A stretch of 64,000 nt of DNA from DATMER01 sp040349255 (GTDB lineage Bacteria; Acidobacteriota; Thermoanaerobaculia; Multivoradales; UBA5704): the NCBI GenBank assembly GCA_040349255.1, contig JBEQUE010000111.1:21052-85051 (forward strand). The letters run 5' to 3'. The notes beneath the pieces are model-generated. The model saw only the letters and a program-made list of their open reading frames with translations, was not told the DNA's origin and searched no databases. Below, in pieces: positions 1 to 8,479 of this stretch. Both the position numbers and the translations under genes were made by a program. Positions within the stretch are counted from its first letter, which is position 1; the number at the start of each line of letters is the position of its first letter.

Positions 1-2277
1 CTCGTGGTCGGTCTGGGTGTCGGCCTCTTCTTCCTGATCGGGGAGATGATGGCCGGCGGCTCGAAGATGGCCCGCGTCGAGTCCGTCCAGGGCTTCCTCT
101 TCCAGGTGGACGGCGCGGACATCCACCCGGTCGGCGCCGGCGACATGCTCGACGAAGGCCAGGAGATCCGCACCGCCAAGGGCTCGGCGGCCGTGGTCCG
201 CATGACCGACGGCTCCCGCATCGAGATGAGCGAGCGCGCCAACCTGTCGCTGGAGGCGAGCCGCAAGGGCAACACCATCCATCTCGACGGCGGGCGCGTC
301 ATCGTCGAGGCCGCCAAGCAGATGAACCGGCGGCACCTGTTCGTCTCCACGAACGACGCCCTGGTCTCGGTGGTCGGCACCATCTTCTCGGTCAACGACG
401 GCATGAAGGGCACCCGCGTGTCCGTGGTCGAGGGCGAGGTGCGCGTGAAGCAGGCGCGCCGCGACGACATCCTCCACCCCGGCGACCAGGTGGCCACCCA
501 CGCCAGCGTGGCCGCGGTCCCGATCGCCAAGGAGATCGCCTGGAGCCGCAACGCCGCCAAGTACGACCAGCTCCTGGCCGAGCTGACCGCCCTGGGCAAG
601 GACATCGACGCCCAGGTCGAGCGCCCCGGCCTGCGCTACTCCACCGCGCTGCTCGACCTCGCGCCCGAGGGCACCCGGGCCTGGATCGCGCTGCCCAACC
701 TGTCCAAGAGCCTCAACGAGACCCAGCGCATCCTCGACCAGCGGATCGAGACCAACCCCACGGTCCGCCAGTGGTGGAGCGAGACCCTCGGCACGGCCGA
801 GAAGCAGGCGAAGTTCCGCGCGATGATCGAGGAGATCGGCGACCTCGGCCAGTACCTCGGCGACGAGGTGGCGGTGGCCGTCGGCGGCGAGATCGAGGGC
901 AATGATGACGACCTGGTCATCCTCGCCCAGGTGACGAACGAGGCCTCCTTCCGCGCCGTGCTGGAGCAGGAGATCGCGAAGCACGGGAAGGACGGGCTCC
1001 ACATCGTCAACAGCCCGTCCGAGGTGCCCGCCAAGGGCGCCGGTCTCTACGCCTGGATCGGCAACGGCCTGTTCGTGGCCTCGCCCAGCGGCGCCAGCCT
1101 GGCCCGCGCGGTGGCGCTCTCGAACGGCGGCACGAACCCGTTCACGGCCTCGACCTTCCACGCCCGCATCGCCCAGGAGTACCAGGACGGCGCCGGCTGG
1201 CTGTTCGCGGCCGACCTCACCGGGATCATGAAGGAGGACGCCGCGGACGTGGAAGCGGAAGCGCTCGGCATCCACGACATGCAGCACTTCATCGTCAACC
1301 GGCAGGAGGTGGACGGACGGGCGGACACCCGCGCGGCCCTCACCTTCAGCCAGACCCGGCGTGGCCTCGCCTCGTGGCTGGCGGCGCCGGCCCCGATGGG
1401 CGCGCTGTCCTTCATCTCGCCCGACGCCAACGTGGCCGCGGCCTTCATCGTGAAGAAGCCGGTCGATCTGCTCGACGACCTGCTCCAGGCCTCGCCCGAG
1501 ATGGCGGCCGAGTTGGAGAAGGTCCGCCAGCAGGAAGGCTTCGACGTGCGCGAGGACCTGGCCGCTCCGCTCGGCGGCGAGGTCGCCATGGCCGTCGATG
1601 GTCCGCTCCTCCCGACCCCCTCCTGGAAGCTGATCGCCGAGGTCTACGACCCGGCGCGCCTGCAGCGGACCTTCGAGGAGGCGGTGCGGCGGATCAACGC
1701 CGAGGTGGCCAAGGAAGGCAAGGGCAAGCTGACGATCTCCCAGGAGATGTCGGGTGGACACACCTTCTATGCGATCTCCGGCCACATGACGGGCGAGGCG
1801 CAGGCCAAGCTGTCGGTCCACTACACCTTCGAGGAGGGCTACTTCGTGGCGGCGCCCAGCCGGGCGCTCCTCGAGCGGTCGCTCCAGCAGCGCGAGTCGG
1901 GCGTCAACCTGGCGAGCCACCCCAAGTTCCGCGACCTCCTGGGCCAGGACGGCCAGGTGAACGTCTCGGCCTTCTTCTACCAGAACCTCGCCCCGGTGCT
2001 CGACCAGGCCTCGAAGCTGATGCCGAAGGGCGCCGACGGCTCGAACGGCCACGACGGCGAGGCGTTCCGGAACCTCATCCTCGGCCAGGGCCCGACGCTG
2101 GTCTACGCCTACGCCGAGCAGGACCGGATCCTCTTCGCGAGCAGCAACAACAGCCCGCTCGGCCTGAACCTCCAGACGCTCGCCGGCTTCGGCGGCATCC
2201 TGGGCGCGATGGACGAGGCGCATGACGCCGTAGATACCGCGGTTGAGAGTGAAACTTCCAACGTCTCGGCGCGGTAA
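1..2277 (+). CDS. FecR-domain protein with N-terminal membrane anchor, 5' partial
   Basis: The reading frame is open from the first base, so the true start lies upstream. The first 20 residues form a hydrophobic segment (VVGLGVGLFFLIGEMM) that should anchor the protein in the inner membrane. Residues about 25-170 fit a FecR fold: glycine-rich beta strands with GSRIEMSERANL and LVSVVGTIFSV. FecR domains usually act as periplasmic regulators or glycan/signal-binding modules. The remaining 580 residues are soluble and alternate helix and strand; I cannot assign a family, though two stretches (about 230-480 and 490-740) look internally similar. The ABC genes start 37 nt downstream on the same strand, so an operon is likely. 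Confidence 0.75.
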   Translation, partial: LVVGLGVGLFFLIGEMMAGGSKMARVESVQGFLFQVDGADIHPVGAGDMLDEGQEIRTAKGSAAVVRMTDGSRIEMSERANLSLEASRKGNTIHLDGGRVIVEAAKQMNRRHLFVSTNDALVSVVGTIFSVNDGMKGTRVSVVEGEVRVKQARRDDILHPGDQVATHASVAAVPIAKEIAWSRNAAKYDQLLAELTALGKDIDAQVERPGLRYSTALLDLAPEGTRAWIALPNLSKSLNETQRILDQRIETNPTVRQWWSETLGTAEKQAKFRAMIEEIGDLGQYLGDEVAVAVGGEIEGNDDDLVILAQVTNEASFRAVLEQEIAKHGKDGLHIVNSPSEVPAKGAGLYAWIGNGLFVASPSGASLARAVALSNGGTNPFTASTFHARIAQEYQDGAGWLFAADLTGIMKEDAADVEAEALGIHDMQHFIVNRQEVDGRADTRAALTFSQTRRGLASWLAAPAPMGALSFISPDANVAAAFIVKKPVDLLDDLLQASPEMAAELEKVRQQEGFDVREDLAAPLGGEVAMAVDGPLLPTPSWKLIAEVYDPARLQRTFEEAVRRINAEVAKEGKGKLTISQEMSGGHTFYAISGHMTGEAQAKLSVHYTFEEGYFVAAPSRALLERSLQQRESGVNLASHPKFRDLLGQDGQVNVSAFFYQNLAPVLDQASKLMPKGADGSNGHDGEAFRNLILGQGPTLVYAYAEQDRILFASSNNSPLGLNLQTLAGFGGILGAMDEAHDAVDTAVESETSNVSAR

Positions 2278-2314
2278 GTAAGAGTCGTAACGAAGAGCAG
2301 GAGAGGAGGAGACC

Positions 2315-3310
2315 GTGGTGAATCTGGCGACGAAACCGGCCCTGACCCCTGAAACCCCCGCGGCATCATCGCCGATAGCGGCCCAGGCCGTGGTGGAGCT
2401 CCAGGGGCTGGAGGTCAAGCTCGGCGGGCGCCCCATCCTGCAAGGGTTGGACGCGAAGCTGACCGGGCGCTGCATCGGCCTCCTGGGCCCGAACGGAGCC
2501 GGCAAGACCACGCTCCTCCACACCCTGCTCGGGTTCTACCCGATCTCGGGCGGCTCCGCCCGCGTCTTCGGCCACGACGTGCGGTCGGAGACGCGGGAGA
2601 TCCGCTCGCTCATGGGCTACATGCCGGAGAACGACGCCTTCATCCCCGGGATGACCGCGGTCCGTTTCGTCCGGCTGATGGCCGAGCTCTCGGGTCTGCC
2701 GAAGGCGCAGGCCATCGAGCGCGCCCACGAGGTGCTCTTCTACGTCGGTCTGGGCGAGGCGCGCTACCGTCCGGTCGAGGGCTACTCCCTCGGCATGAAG
2801 CAGCTCGCCAAGCTCGCCCAGGCCCTGGCTCACGGCCCGCGGCTGGTCTTCCTCGACGAGCCGACCAACGGCCTCGACCCGGTCGCCCGCCAGCGCATGC
2901 TCCGCCTGATCAAGGACATCACCGAGGTGGGCGGCGTGCGGGTCATCCTCTCCTCCCACCTGCTGCGCGACGTCGAGGAGTGCTGCGACGAGGTGATCGT
3001 GCTCAAGGCGGGCAAGGTGGCGGTGACCTGCAACCTGGAGGAGGAGCGCCGGGCCAACCGTAACTTCCTGGAGCTCGAGCTGCGCACCGCGGACGGCGGC
3101 AACGCCGATCCCGGCTTCGTGCAGGCGCTGGAGGCCCTGGGCGCGGAGATCGCGCCGGCCCTGCGCGGGCGGCTCAAGCTCGTTCTGCCCGAGGGCGTCC
3201 AGGTGCGGGACCTCTACCGCCTGGCGGCCGAGCGCAAGGTCCAGCTCCGCCGGCTCGACTACAAGCGCGATTCCCTCGAAGACATCTTCCTCAAGGCGAT
3301 GGAGGTCTAG
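2315..3310 (+). CDS. ABC transporter ATP-binding protein (ABC-2 exporter type)
   Basis: This is a 331-aa ATPase subunit. Walker A GPNGAGKTT lies at residues 58-66, the signature loop reads YSLGMKQ instead of LSGGQ, and Walker B is LVFLDEPTNGLDP. The degenerate signature and a C-terminal extension of about 90 residues are usual for ABC-2 exporter ATPases. It starts at GTG behind GGAGAGGAGG. The permease gene begins 3 nt after its stop. Two ATPase and two permease genes follow in alternating order, suggesting one exporter with two unlike halves or two paralogous exporters. The substrate cannot be read from the sequence. Confidence 0.9.
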   Translation: MVNLATKPALTPETPAASSPIAAQAVVELQGLEVKLGGRPILQGLDAKLTGRCIGLLGPNGAGKTTLLHTLLGFYPISGGSARVFGHDVRSETREIRSLMGYMPENDAFIPGMTAVRFVRLMAELSGLPKAQAIERAHEVLFYVGLGEARYRPVEGYSLGMKQLAKLAQALAHGPRLVFLDEPTNGLDPVARQRMLRLIKDITEVGGVRVILSSHLLRDVEECCDEVIVLKAGKVAVTCNLEEERRANRNFLELELRTADGGNADPGFVQALEALGAEIAPALRGRLKLVLPEGVQVRDLYRLAAERKVQLRRLDYKRDSLEDIFLKAMEV

Positions 3311-3313
3311 ACC

Positions 3314-4183
3314 ATGGCCGTCTATGGTCGCAGCTACCGGCGCTACTCGGGTGAGACCACGCCCGCCTGGTCGCGCTTTCTCATTCTGCCGCGCTACGCG
3401 TACGAGACGGTCTTCAAGAGCAAGCTCTTCCTGATCTTCTATGCGCTGTGCTTCCTGGTTCCGTTCGTGGGGCTGTTGTACATCTACCTGTGCAACAACC
3501 TCAACGTGCTGAGCTTCCTGCAGGTGCCCGAGAGCGAGCTCACGGAGTTTTTCACGATCGGCAAGGCCTTCTTCTACCGGGGGATGTGGATCCAGGGCGC
3601 CGCGTCCTTCATCCTGGTCTTCCTGGTGGGGCCGGCCGTCGTGGCGCCCGACCTGCGCAACAACGGCCTCGCGCTCTATCTGTCGCGGCCGTTCGCGCGC
3701 AGCGAGTACGTGCTCGGCAAACTGTCGGTGCTGCTCATCCTGCTCTCGTCGATCACCTGGGTGCCGGGGCTCCTGCTCTTCGGGTTCCAGGCCGTCCAGG
3801 ACCCGAAGTGGCTGATGCCTCACCTGGGCCTCGCGTTCGCGGTCTTCGTCGGGAGCTGGACGTGGATCCTCTTCCTGTCGCTCCTCGCGCTGACCATCTC
3901 GGCCTGGGTGAAGTGGATGCCGGTCGCCCGCATCGCGATGGCCGTCCTGTTCTTCGTGAGCATCGGTTTCGCCAACGCGATCAACGAGATGCTCGACACC
4001 TGGTGGGGCCACCTGATCTCGGCCTGGTATCCCATGGCCTCGATCTGGATCAGCCTGTTCGGCATGCCGCCGAGCGACAACGTGCCGCCGGCGGCCGCCT
4101 CCTGGGCGGCGCTGGCGGTCGGCTCCGTGCTCTGCCTCTGGCTCCTCTCCCGCCGCATCCGGGCGTACGAGGTGGTCCGGTGA
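3314..4183 (+). CDS. ABC-2 type transporter permease
   Basis: A 289-aa polytopic membrane protein with about six hydrophobic segments, starting with LFLIFYALCFLVPFVGLLYIY. The stretch VVAPDLRNNGLALYLSRPFARSEYVLGK between membrane segments is typical of ABC-2 permeases, where a short cytoplasmic helix couples to the ATPase. Its stop TGA overlaps the GTG start of the next ATPase gene, so translation is probably coupled. It most likely pairs with one or both neighbouring ATPases. Confidence 0.87.
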   Translation: MAVYGRSYRRYSGETTPAWSRFLILPRYAYETVFKSKLFLIFYALCFLVPFVGLLYIYLCNNLNVLSFLQVPESELTEFFTIGKAFFYRGMWIQGAASFILVFLVGPAVVAPDLRNNGLALYLSRPFARSEYVLGKLSVLLILLSSITWVPGLLLFGFQAVQDPKWLMPHLGLAFAVFVGSWTWILFLSLLALTISAWVKWMPVARIAMAVLFFVSIGFANAINEMLDTWWGHLISAWYPMASIWISLFGMPPSDNVPPAAASWAALAVGSVLCLWLLSRRIRAYEVVR

Positions 4184-5160
4184 GCGCCGTGATGCAGAGG
4201 AACCCGATCGCCCTCGAGCCCGCCGTGGCCGCGGACCGCCGGGTGGTCATCGACAACGTCTCGAAGTTCTACGGCGAGGTCCTGGGGATCAACAACGTCC
4301 ACCTGTCGATCCCGCCCGGGATCACCGGCCTGGTGGGTCCGAACGGCTCGGGCAAGACCACGCTGATGAACCTCATGGTGGGCCTGATCCAGCCGACGCG
4401 CGGCAGCATCCGCATCCTGGGCGTGCCCACGGACCGGCCCGAGGAGCTGTTCCGGATGGTCGGCTACTCGACCCAGTACGACGCCTTCCCTCCGGGCCTG
4501 ACCGGCTACGAGTTCGTCTACTCCTTCCTGCGCATTTACGGCTTCGGCCATGAGGACGCGGACCGGATGACCTGGGAGTCGATCGGCCGGGTGGGCCTCA
4601 CCGAGGCCGCGGAGCGCAAGGTGGCCGGCTACAGCAAGGGCATGCGGCAGCGCATCAAGTTGGCCCAGTCCATCGCCCACCACCCCTGGGTGCTGATCCT
4701 GGACGAGCCGCTGAACGGCCTGGACCCCATGGCGCGGGCCGAGGTCATCGCGCTCTTCCGCGAGCTGGCCGACGCCGGCATGCATGTCATCGTGTCGAGC
4801 CACATCCTGCACGAGGTCGATCTGATCTCCGACCAGGTGGTGCTGATCAACGGCGGCTACATCGTGGCCGAGGGGGACATCGGCGGCGTGCGCGACGAGA
4901 TGGAGGAGGAGCATCCCGTGCAGGTGCTCATCCGCTGCGACAAGCCGTCGCTCCTGGCTTCGAAGGTGTTCGAGCACGACCATGTGGTCGAGGCGCGGCT
5001 CCACGAGGGCGGGCTCCTGGTGCGGACCCGGAACGCCGACCGTTTCTATATGCTTCTCAACCAGGTGGTGCTGGAGACCGGGCTCACGGTCGAGACGGTG
5101 ATGCCGACCGACGCCGACGCGAACGCGATCTACCAGTACCTGATCGGAGAGACGTCGTGA
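4180..5160 (+). CDS. ABC transporter ATP-binding protein (ABC-2 exporter type)
   Basis: A 326-aa ATPase starting at the GTG that overlaps the preceding permease stop (GTGA); the open frame runs further upstream but that part is only the shadow of the permease. Walker A is GPNGSGKTT, the signature loop YSKGMRQ, and Walker B VLILDEPLNGLDP, followed by the switch histidine in SSHILHEVD. The C-terminal 90 residues form the extra domain common in exporter ATPases. Its stop overlaps the GTG start of the next permease. It resembles the first ATPase in organisation but is clearly diverged from it. Confidence 0.9.
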   Translation: MSAVMQRNPIALEPAVAADRRVVIDNVSKFYGEVLGINNVHLSIPPGITGLVGPNGSGKTTLMNLMVGLIQPTRGSIRILGVPTDRPEELFRMVGYSTQYDAFPPGLTGYEFVYSFLRIYGFGHEDADRMTWESIGRVGLTEAAERKVAGYSKGMRQRIKLAQSIAHHPWVLILDEPLNGLDPMARAEVIALFRELADAGMHVIVSSHILHEVDLISDQVVLINGGYIVAEGDIGGVRDEMEEEHPVQVLIRCDKPSLLASKVFEHDHVVEARLHEGGLLVRTRNADRFYMLLNQVVLETGLTVETVMPTDADANAIYQYLIGETS

Positions 5161-6020
5161 GCGAGATTCTGCGAGAGGCGACGACCATGTCCGCTCCAGT
5201 TGCCGAAGGCCGCCCCTGGGGGCTGTGGAAGAGCCAGCTTCTGTCGGTCATCCGGCTGGAGCTGAAGAAGGGCTTCCTGGGCAAGCGCTCGATCATGCTG
5301 ATCCTGCTCGCGCTCCAGGCGCCGTTCATCCTGGGCCTGCGCGCGATCCTGCCGGGCACCGTGGACGACCCGGCGAACCTCCTGACCGCCACGCAGGGGT
5401 TCTCCGTGGCCTACCAGTTCATCCTGCGGATGGTGGTCTTCCTGGGGTGCGTGACCATCTTCGGCAACCTGGTCCGCCGCGAGGTGATGGACCGCAGCCT
5501 GCACTACTACTTCCTGTCGCCGATCCGCCGGGAGCTGCTGGTCGTGGCGAAGTACCTGACCGGCCTGATCGCGGCGGTGACGCTGTTCAGCGCCTCGACC
5601 GCGCTGTCCTTCTTCCTGGCCTATGCGCCGCACACCGGCGTCCAGCGCTTCATGCTGCACGGCGGCGGCCTCGGCCACCTGGGGTCCTACCTGGTGGCGA
5701 CCGTGCTCGGGTGCATCGGCTACGGCGCGGTGTTCCTCGCCTTCGGCTTTTTCTTCAAGAACCCGGCGATCCCGGCGCTGCTGGTGTTCGGGTGGGAAGG
5801 GATCAACTTCCTGCTGCCACCGTTCCTCAAGAAGATCAGCATCATCCACTACGTGCAGTCCTTCTGCCCGGTGCCGTTCGACCAGGGTCCGCTGGCGATC
5901 CTCACGGCCGCGCCGCCGGCCTGGGTGTCGATCCCGGGCGTGCTCCTGGTCTCGGCGGTTCTCCTTGCGGTCTCCGCGTGGAAGATCCGGAAGATGGAGA
6001 TCAACTACGAGGAAGCCTGA
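5157..6020 (+). CDS. ABC-2 type transporter permease
   Basis: A 287-aa membrane protein with about six hydrophobic segments, for example FILRMVVFLGCVTIFGNLV, YLTGLIAAVTLFSASTALSFFL and IPGVLLVSAVLLAVSAW. The motif VRREVMDRSLHYYFLSPIRRELLVVAKY is the conserved amphipathic region of ABC-2 permeases. The GTG start overlaps the ATPase stop (GTGA). It is the last transporter gene of the operon; the CAP gene begins a few bases after its stop. Confidence 0.87.
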   Translation: MSEILREATTMSAPVAEGRPWGLWKSQLLSVIRLELKKGFLGKRSIMLILLALQAPFILGLRAILPGTVDDPANLLTATQGFSVAYQFILRMVVFLGCVTIFGNLVRREVMDRSLHYYFLSPIRRELLVVAKYLTGLIAAVTLFSASTALSFFLAYAPHTGVQRFMLHGGGLGHLGSYLVATVLGCIGYGAVFLAFGFFFKNPAIPALLVFGWEGINFLLPPFLKKISIIHYVQSFCPVPFDQGPLAILTAAPPAWVSIPGVLLVSAVLLAVSAWKIRKMEINYEEA

Positions 6021-6024
6021 CCGT

Positions 6025-7005
6025 CTGCGGATCTGCGGGCTGGCGGCGGCGCTGCTCCTGAGCGCCGCCCCGGCGGCGTTTGCCGCGTCCGAGGATCTCC
6101 CCGGGACCTTCCTGAAGCTCGTCAATGCCCAGCGCGAGCGCGAGGGTCTCCGTCCTCTCGTCCTCGATCCGGCGCTCTCCCGCGCGGCCCAGGCGCACGC
6201 GGACGACATGACGGCCCGCCAGGTGGTCGGCTTCGCCACGCCGGAAGGCCGGCAGGTGGAGGACTGGATCCGGGCGGCGGGCTACAACTTCCAGCTCGTC
6301 ACCGAGAAGCTCGCCACCACGCCCGACCCGCCTGAGGCCATGGCCGCGGACTGGGCTCGCTGGCCGGACTCGAACCGCAAGAGCCTGCTGAACCCGGACG
6401 TCCGGGACCTGGGAGTCGGGATCGGCGAGGTGAAGGGGACGCCGGTCTACGTCTTCGTCCTGGCCCGCTCCGAGAAGAGCTACCTGGAGCGCTACGTCGC
6501 GGAGCTCTACGAGAGGCAGGAGCTGGCGCTCCGGAGCCTCGACACGCTGCGGGAGGATCTCCTGGGCCGGATCAACGAGGCGAGAGCCGGCGCGAAAATC
6601 CAGCCGCTGACCAGGCATCCCGCCCTGGAGCGCGCCGCCCAGGAGTACGCCGAAGGGATCCTCGTTGCTCTCCACTTCGGCTCCGACCAGCCGCTCAAGG
6701 CCGCGGGCTCCCTGGCCGCCAAGGTGAAGGCCCAGGGTTACCGGTCGGCCGGCTATCTCGGGACGATTGGAGAGCGGGTCGTGTTCGACGCGCTGACGCC
6801 GGACCAGGCGCTGTCCGCGCTGCTCGGAGAGGACCAGGGCCGGCGCTCGACGCTCCTCGGCCGCGGCTTCACCCAGATGGGGATCGGAGTCGCCTTCGAG
6901 CGCACCGCGGAAGGCTTCCGCGTGGTCTGGGTGCAGTGCCTGGCCCGCCCCGCAGCCACGCCGACGACCGCCAACGCGCAGGAGGAACCGGAGGGGGGAC
7001 GCTGA
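6025..7005 (+). CDS. Secreted protein with two tandem CAP/SCP domains
   Basis: From about residue 20 the product carries a CAP (SCP/PR-1) domain opening with LVNAQREREGLRPLVLDPAL and a second, weaker copy opening with INEARAGAKIQPLTRHPALE at about residue 180. CAP domains are extracellular; many bacterial ones have no known activity. I chose a CTG start at 6025 because GAGGAAG lies at a good distance upstream and the product then begins with a classic signal peptide (RICGLAAALLLS, cleavage after AFA). The only conventional in-frame start nearby is TTG at 5965, which has no SD sequence and overlaps the permease gene. Last gene of the exporter operon. Confidence 0.78.
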   Translation: MRICGLAAALLLSAAPAAFAASEDLPGTFLKLVNAQREREGLRPLVLDPALSRAAQAHADDMTARQVVGFATPEGRQVEDWIRAAGYNFQLVTEKLATTPDPPEAMAADWARWPDSNRKSLLNPDVRDLGVGIGEVKGTPVYVFVLARSEKSYLERYVAELYERQELALRSLDTLREDLLGRINEARAGAKIQPLTRHPALERAAQEYAEGILVALHFGSDQPLKAAGSLAAKVKAQGYRSAGYLGTIGERVVFDALTPDQALSALLGEDQGRRSTLLGRGFTQMGIGVAFERTAEGFRVVWVQCLARPAATPTTANAQEEPEGGR

Positions 7006-7049
7006 TCCCGACCCTGGAAACAAGGTGCGGCGCAGGGTAAGATCCAGGG

Positions 7050-7529
7050 ATGCGGCGTCGCGTGTATCTGGAAACAACGATTATCAGCTACCTCACCGCT
7101 CGTCCGAGCCGGAGCGTGCTCAGTGCGGCGCACCAGCAGATCACGATAGAGTGGTGGGAACGGCGCCGACAGCACTTCGACCTTCTCGTGTCCGAGCTTG
7201 TGCTTCGCGAGGCCGAAGCCGGCAACCCGGAGGCGGCCCGGCGCCGGCTGGAGATCCTGGCCGGTCTGCCGCGTCTCGCTTTGACGGAGGACGCAGTTCA
7301 GTTGGCGGGCGACTTCATGAGGAAAGGACTCTTGCCGGAGAAGGCGGCGGAGGACGGTCTGCACATCGCGATTGCCACGGCGCATGATGTGGACTACCTC
7401 CTGACCTGGAACTGCGCTCACATCGCGAATCCGGAAATTCAGGAGAGGCTGGCGAAGTTCCTCTTTGAGAGAGGTCTCGTTCTGCCGTTCATCTGCACGC
7501 CCGAGGAGCTGCTTGGAGGCCAGTCATGA
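7050..7529 (+). CDS. PIN-domain protein, VapC-like toxin candidate
   Basis: A 159-aa PIN-fold protein of the family opening VYLETTIISYL, where Glu takes the place of the usual first Asp. Later acidic residues lie in LVSELVLREAEAG, EDGLHIAIATAHDVDYLLTWN and the segment after it. VapC toxins are ribonucleases that cleave tRNA or rRNA. The start ATG follows TAAGAT at 7038-7043 by six bases and has only a weak SD, so the mRNA may be leaderless. It overlaps the small downstream gene by 4 nt, the usual arrangement for this family, although here the toxin comes first. Confidence 0.85.
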   Translation: MRRRVYLETTIISYLTARPSRSVLSAAHQQITIEWWERRRQHFDLLVSELVLREAEAGNPEAARRRLEILAGLPRLALTEDAVQLAGDFMRKGLLPEKAAEDGLHIAIATAHDVDYLLTWNCAHIANPEIQERLAKFLFERGLVLPFICTPEELLGGQS

Positions 7530-7744
7530 GCGAGGATCCGATCGTTCAGGAAGTCCGCCGCGTCCGGCAGGAGCATGCGGCCAGGTTCAACCACGACCTG
7601 GATGCGATCGTCGCTGACCTCAAGCGATCCGAAGAGGAGCGGGACCCGGCTCGGTCGCCGCTCGTTTCGCCGCCGGAGAACAGGGAGGCTGTACCAAGCC
7701 CCGCTCGTCACCGCGCTGCTGTGGCCCTGCGGCGTATCGGCTGA
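7526..7744 (+). CDS. Small protein paired with the PIN toxin, putative antitoxin
   Basis: A 72-aa charged protein starting at ATG inside the last codons of the PIN gene. The stretch EDPIVQEVRRVRQEHAARFNHDLDAIVADLK is a form I recognise as the usual partner of this PIN family. The last 25 residues are rich in Pro, Arg and Ala and look like a C-terminal extension beyond the usual length of 50-60 residues. The antitoxin role is inferred from gene pairing only; no DNA-binding fold is obvious. Confidence 0.65.
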   Translation: MSEDPIVQEVRRVRQEHAARFNHDLDAIVADLKRSEEERDPARSPLVSPPENREAVPSPARHRAAVALRRIG

Positions 7745-8479
7745 CTAGCCGCAGAACCGGAAGTGCTCCGCGAATTTGCGGATCTCCTCCGGATCGGCGT
7801 TGGTGCCGGCGAGGTCCAGCTCCTTGGCGGGTTTGCCCGGGTCGGGATCGGGCCCGAACCAGATGCCGACGCGGACGCGGCTGCTCTGGTTGGGACAGCC
7901 GAAGAGCATCGTGGTGGTGATGCCGTTCGTGGTCTTGCCGTCGTGGTTGACCTCTCCGCGGCTGGCGGTGAAGGCGATCTTGTGGCCGTTCACCTCCACC
8001 TCGCCGCGGCGGAGGATGTCGATCCCGGTGGCCCGGGTCTTGACGTCCAGCCAGTCGGGCGCCGGGCCCTTGCCCGACACATAGTCCTCCAGCTCCTTGC
8101 CCTGGCGACCAACCCGCCGCGCCTTCACGTAGATGAAGCCGCGTTCCTTGAATCCTCCCGACTCCTTGCCGCGCTCGGGGGTGGTGCCCGCGGGCGGCGG
8201 ATCGTCGGTGAACATCGCCATGTCCATGATGAACGGGATCGAGAAGGTGCCCATGGGGTAGTAGCCCTCGGGCAGCTTTTCGTACGGGAGCACTTCCTTG
8301 GTCCGCGCCTCCCGCTTCACCGGGTCGGTCCAGCCCTCCGCCAGCTCCTTGCCCTGGCGGTAGGTGATGTACGTCAGCACGGCCATGACGACCATGGCCA
8401 GGACCACCAGCGCGGCGCAGCCGCAGCCGATGTACACCCAGGGTGACGTCTGTTTCTTCGGCGCGCCGGGTTGCATCAC
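7745..8479 (-). CDS. Uncharacterised protein with one N-terminal membrane segment
   Basis: A 244-aa protein with a short Lys-containing N-terminus, one hydrophobic helix at residues about 14-38 (VYIGCGCAALVVLAMVVMAVLTYITY) and a soluble domain of about 200 residues, presumably periplasmic. No catalytic motif is evident. It starts at GTG or ATG (GTGATG) overlapping the argS stop, so it is probably translated from the argS mRNA. The paired Gly-Cys-Gly-Cys in the membrane segment is unusual but too deep to be a lipobox. Confidence 0.7.
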   Translation of the reverse strand: MMQPGAPKKQTSPWVYIGCGCAALVVLAMVVMAVLTYITYRQGKELAEGWTDPVKREARTKEVLPYEKLPEGYYPMGTFSIPFIMDMAMFTDDPPPAGTTPERGKESGGFKERGFIYVKARRVGRQGKELEDYVSGKGPAPDWLDVKTRATGIDILRRGEVEVNGHKIAFTASRGEVNHDGKTTNGITTTMLFGCPNQSSRVRVGIWFGPDPDPGKPAKELDLAGTNADPEEIRKFAEHFRFCG

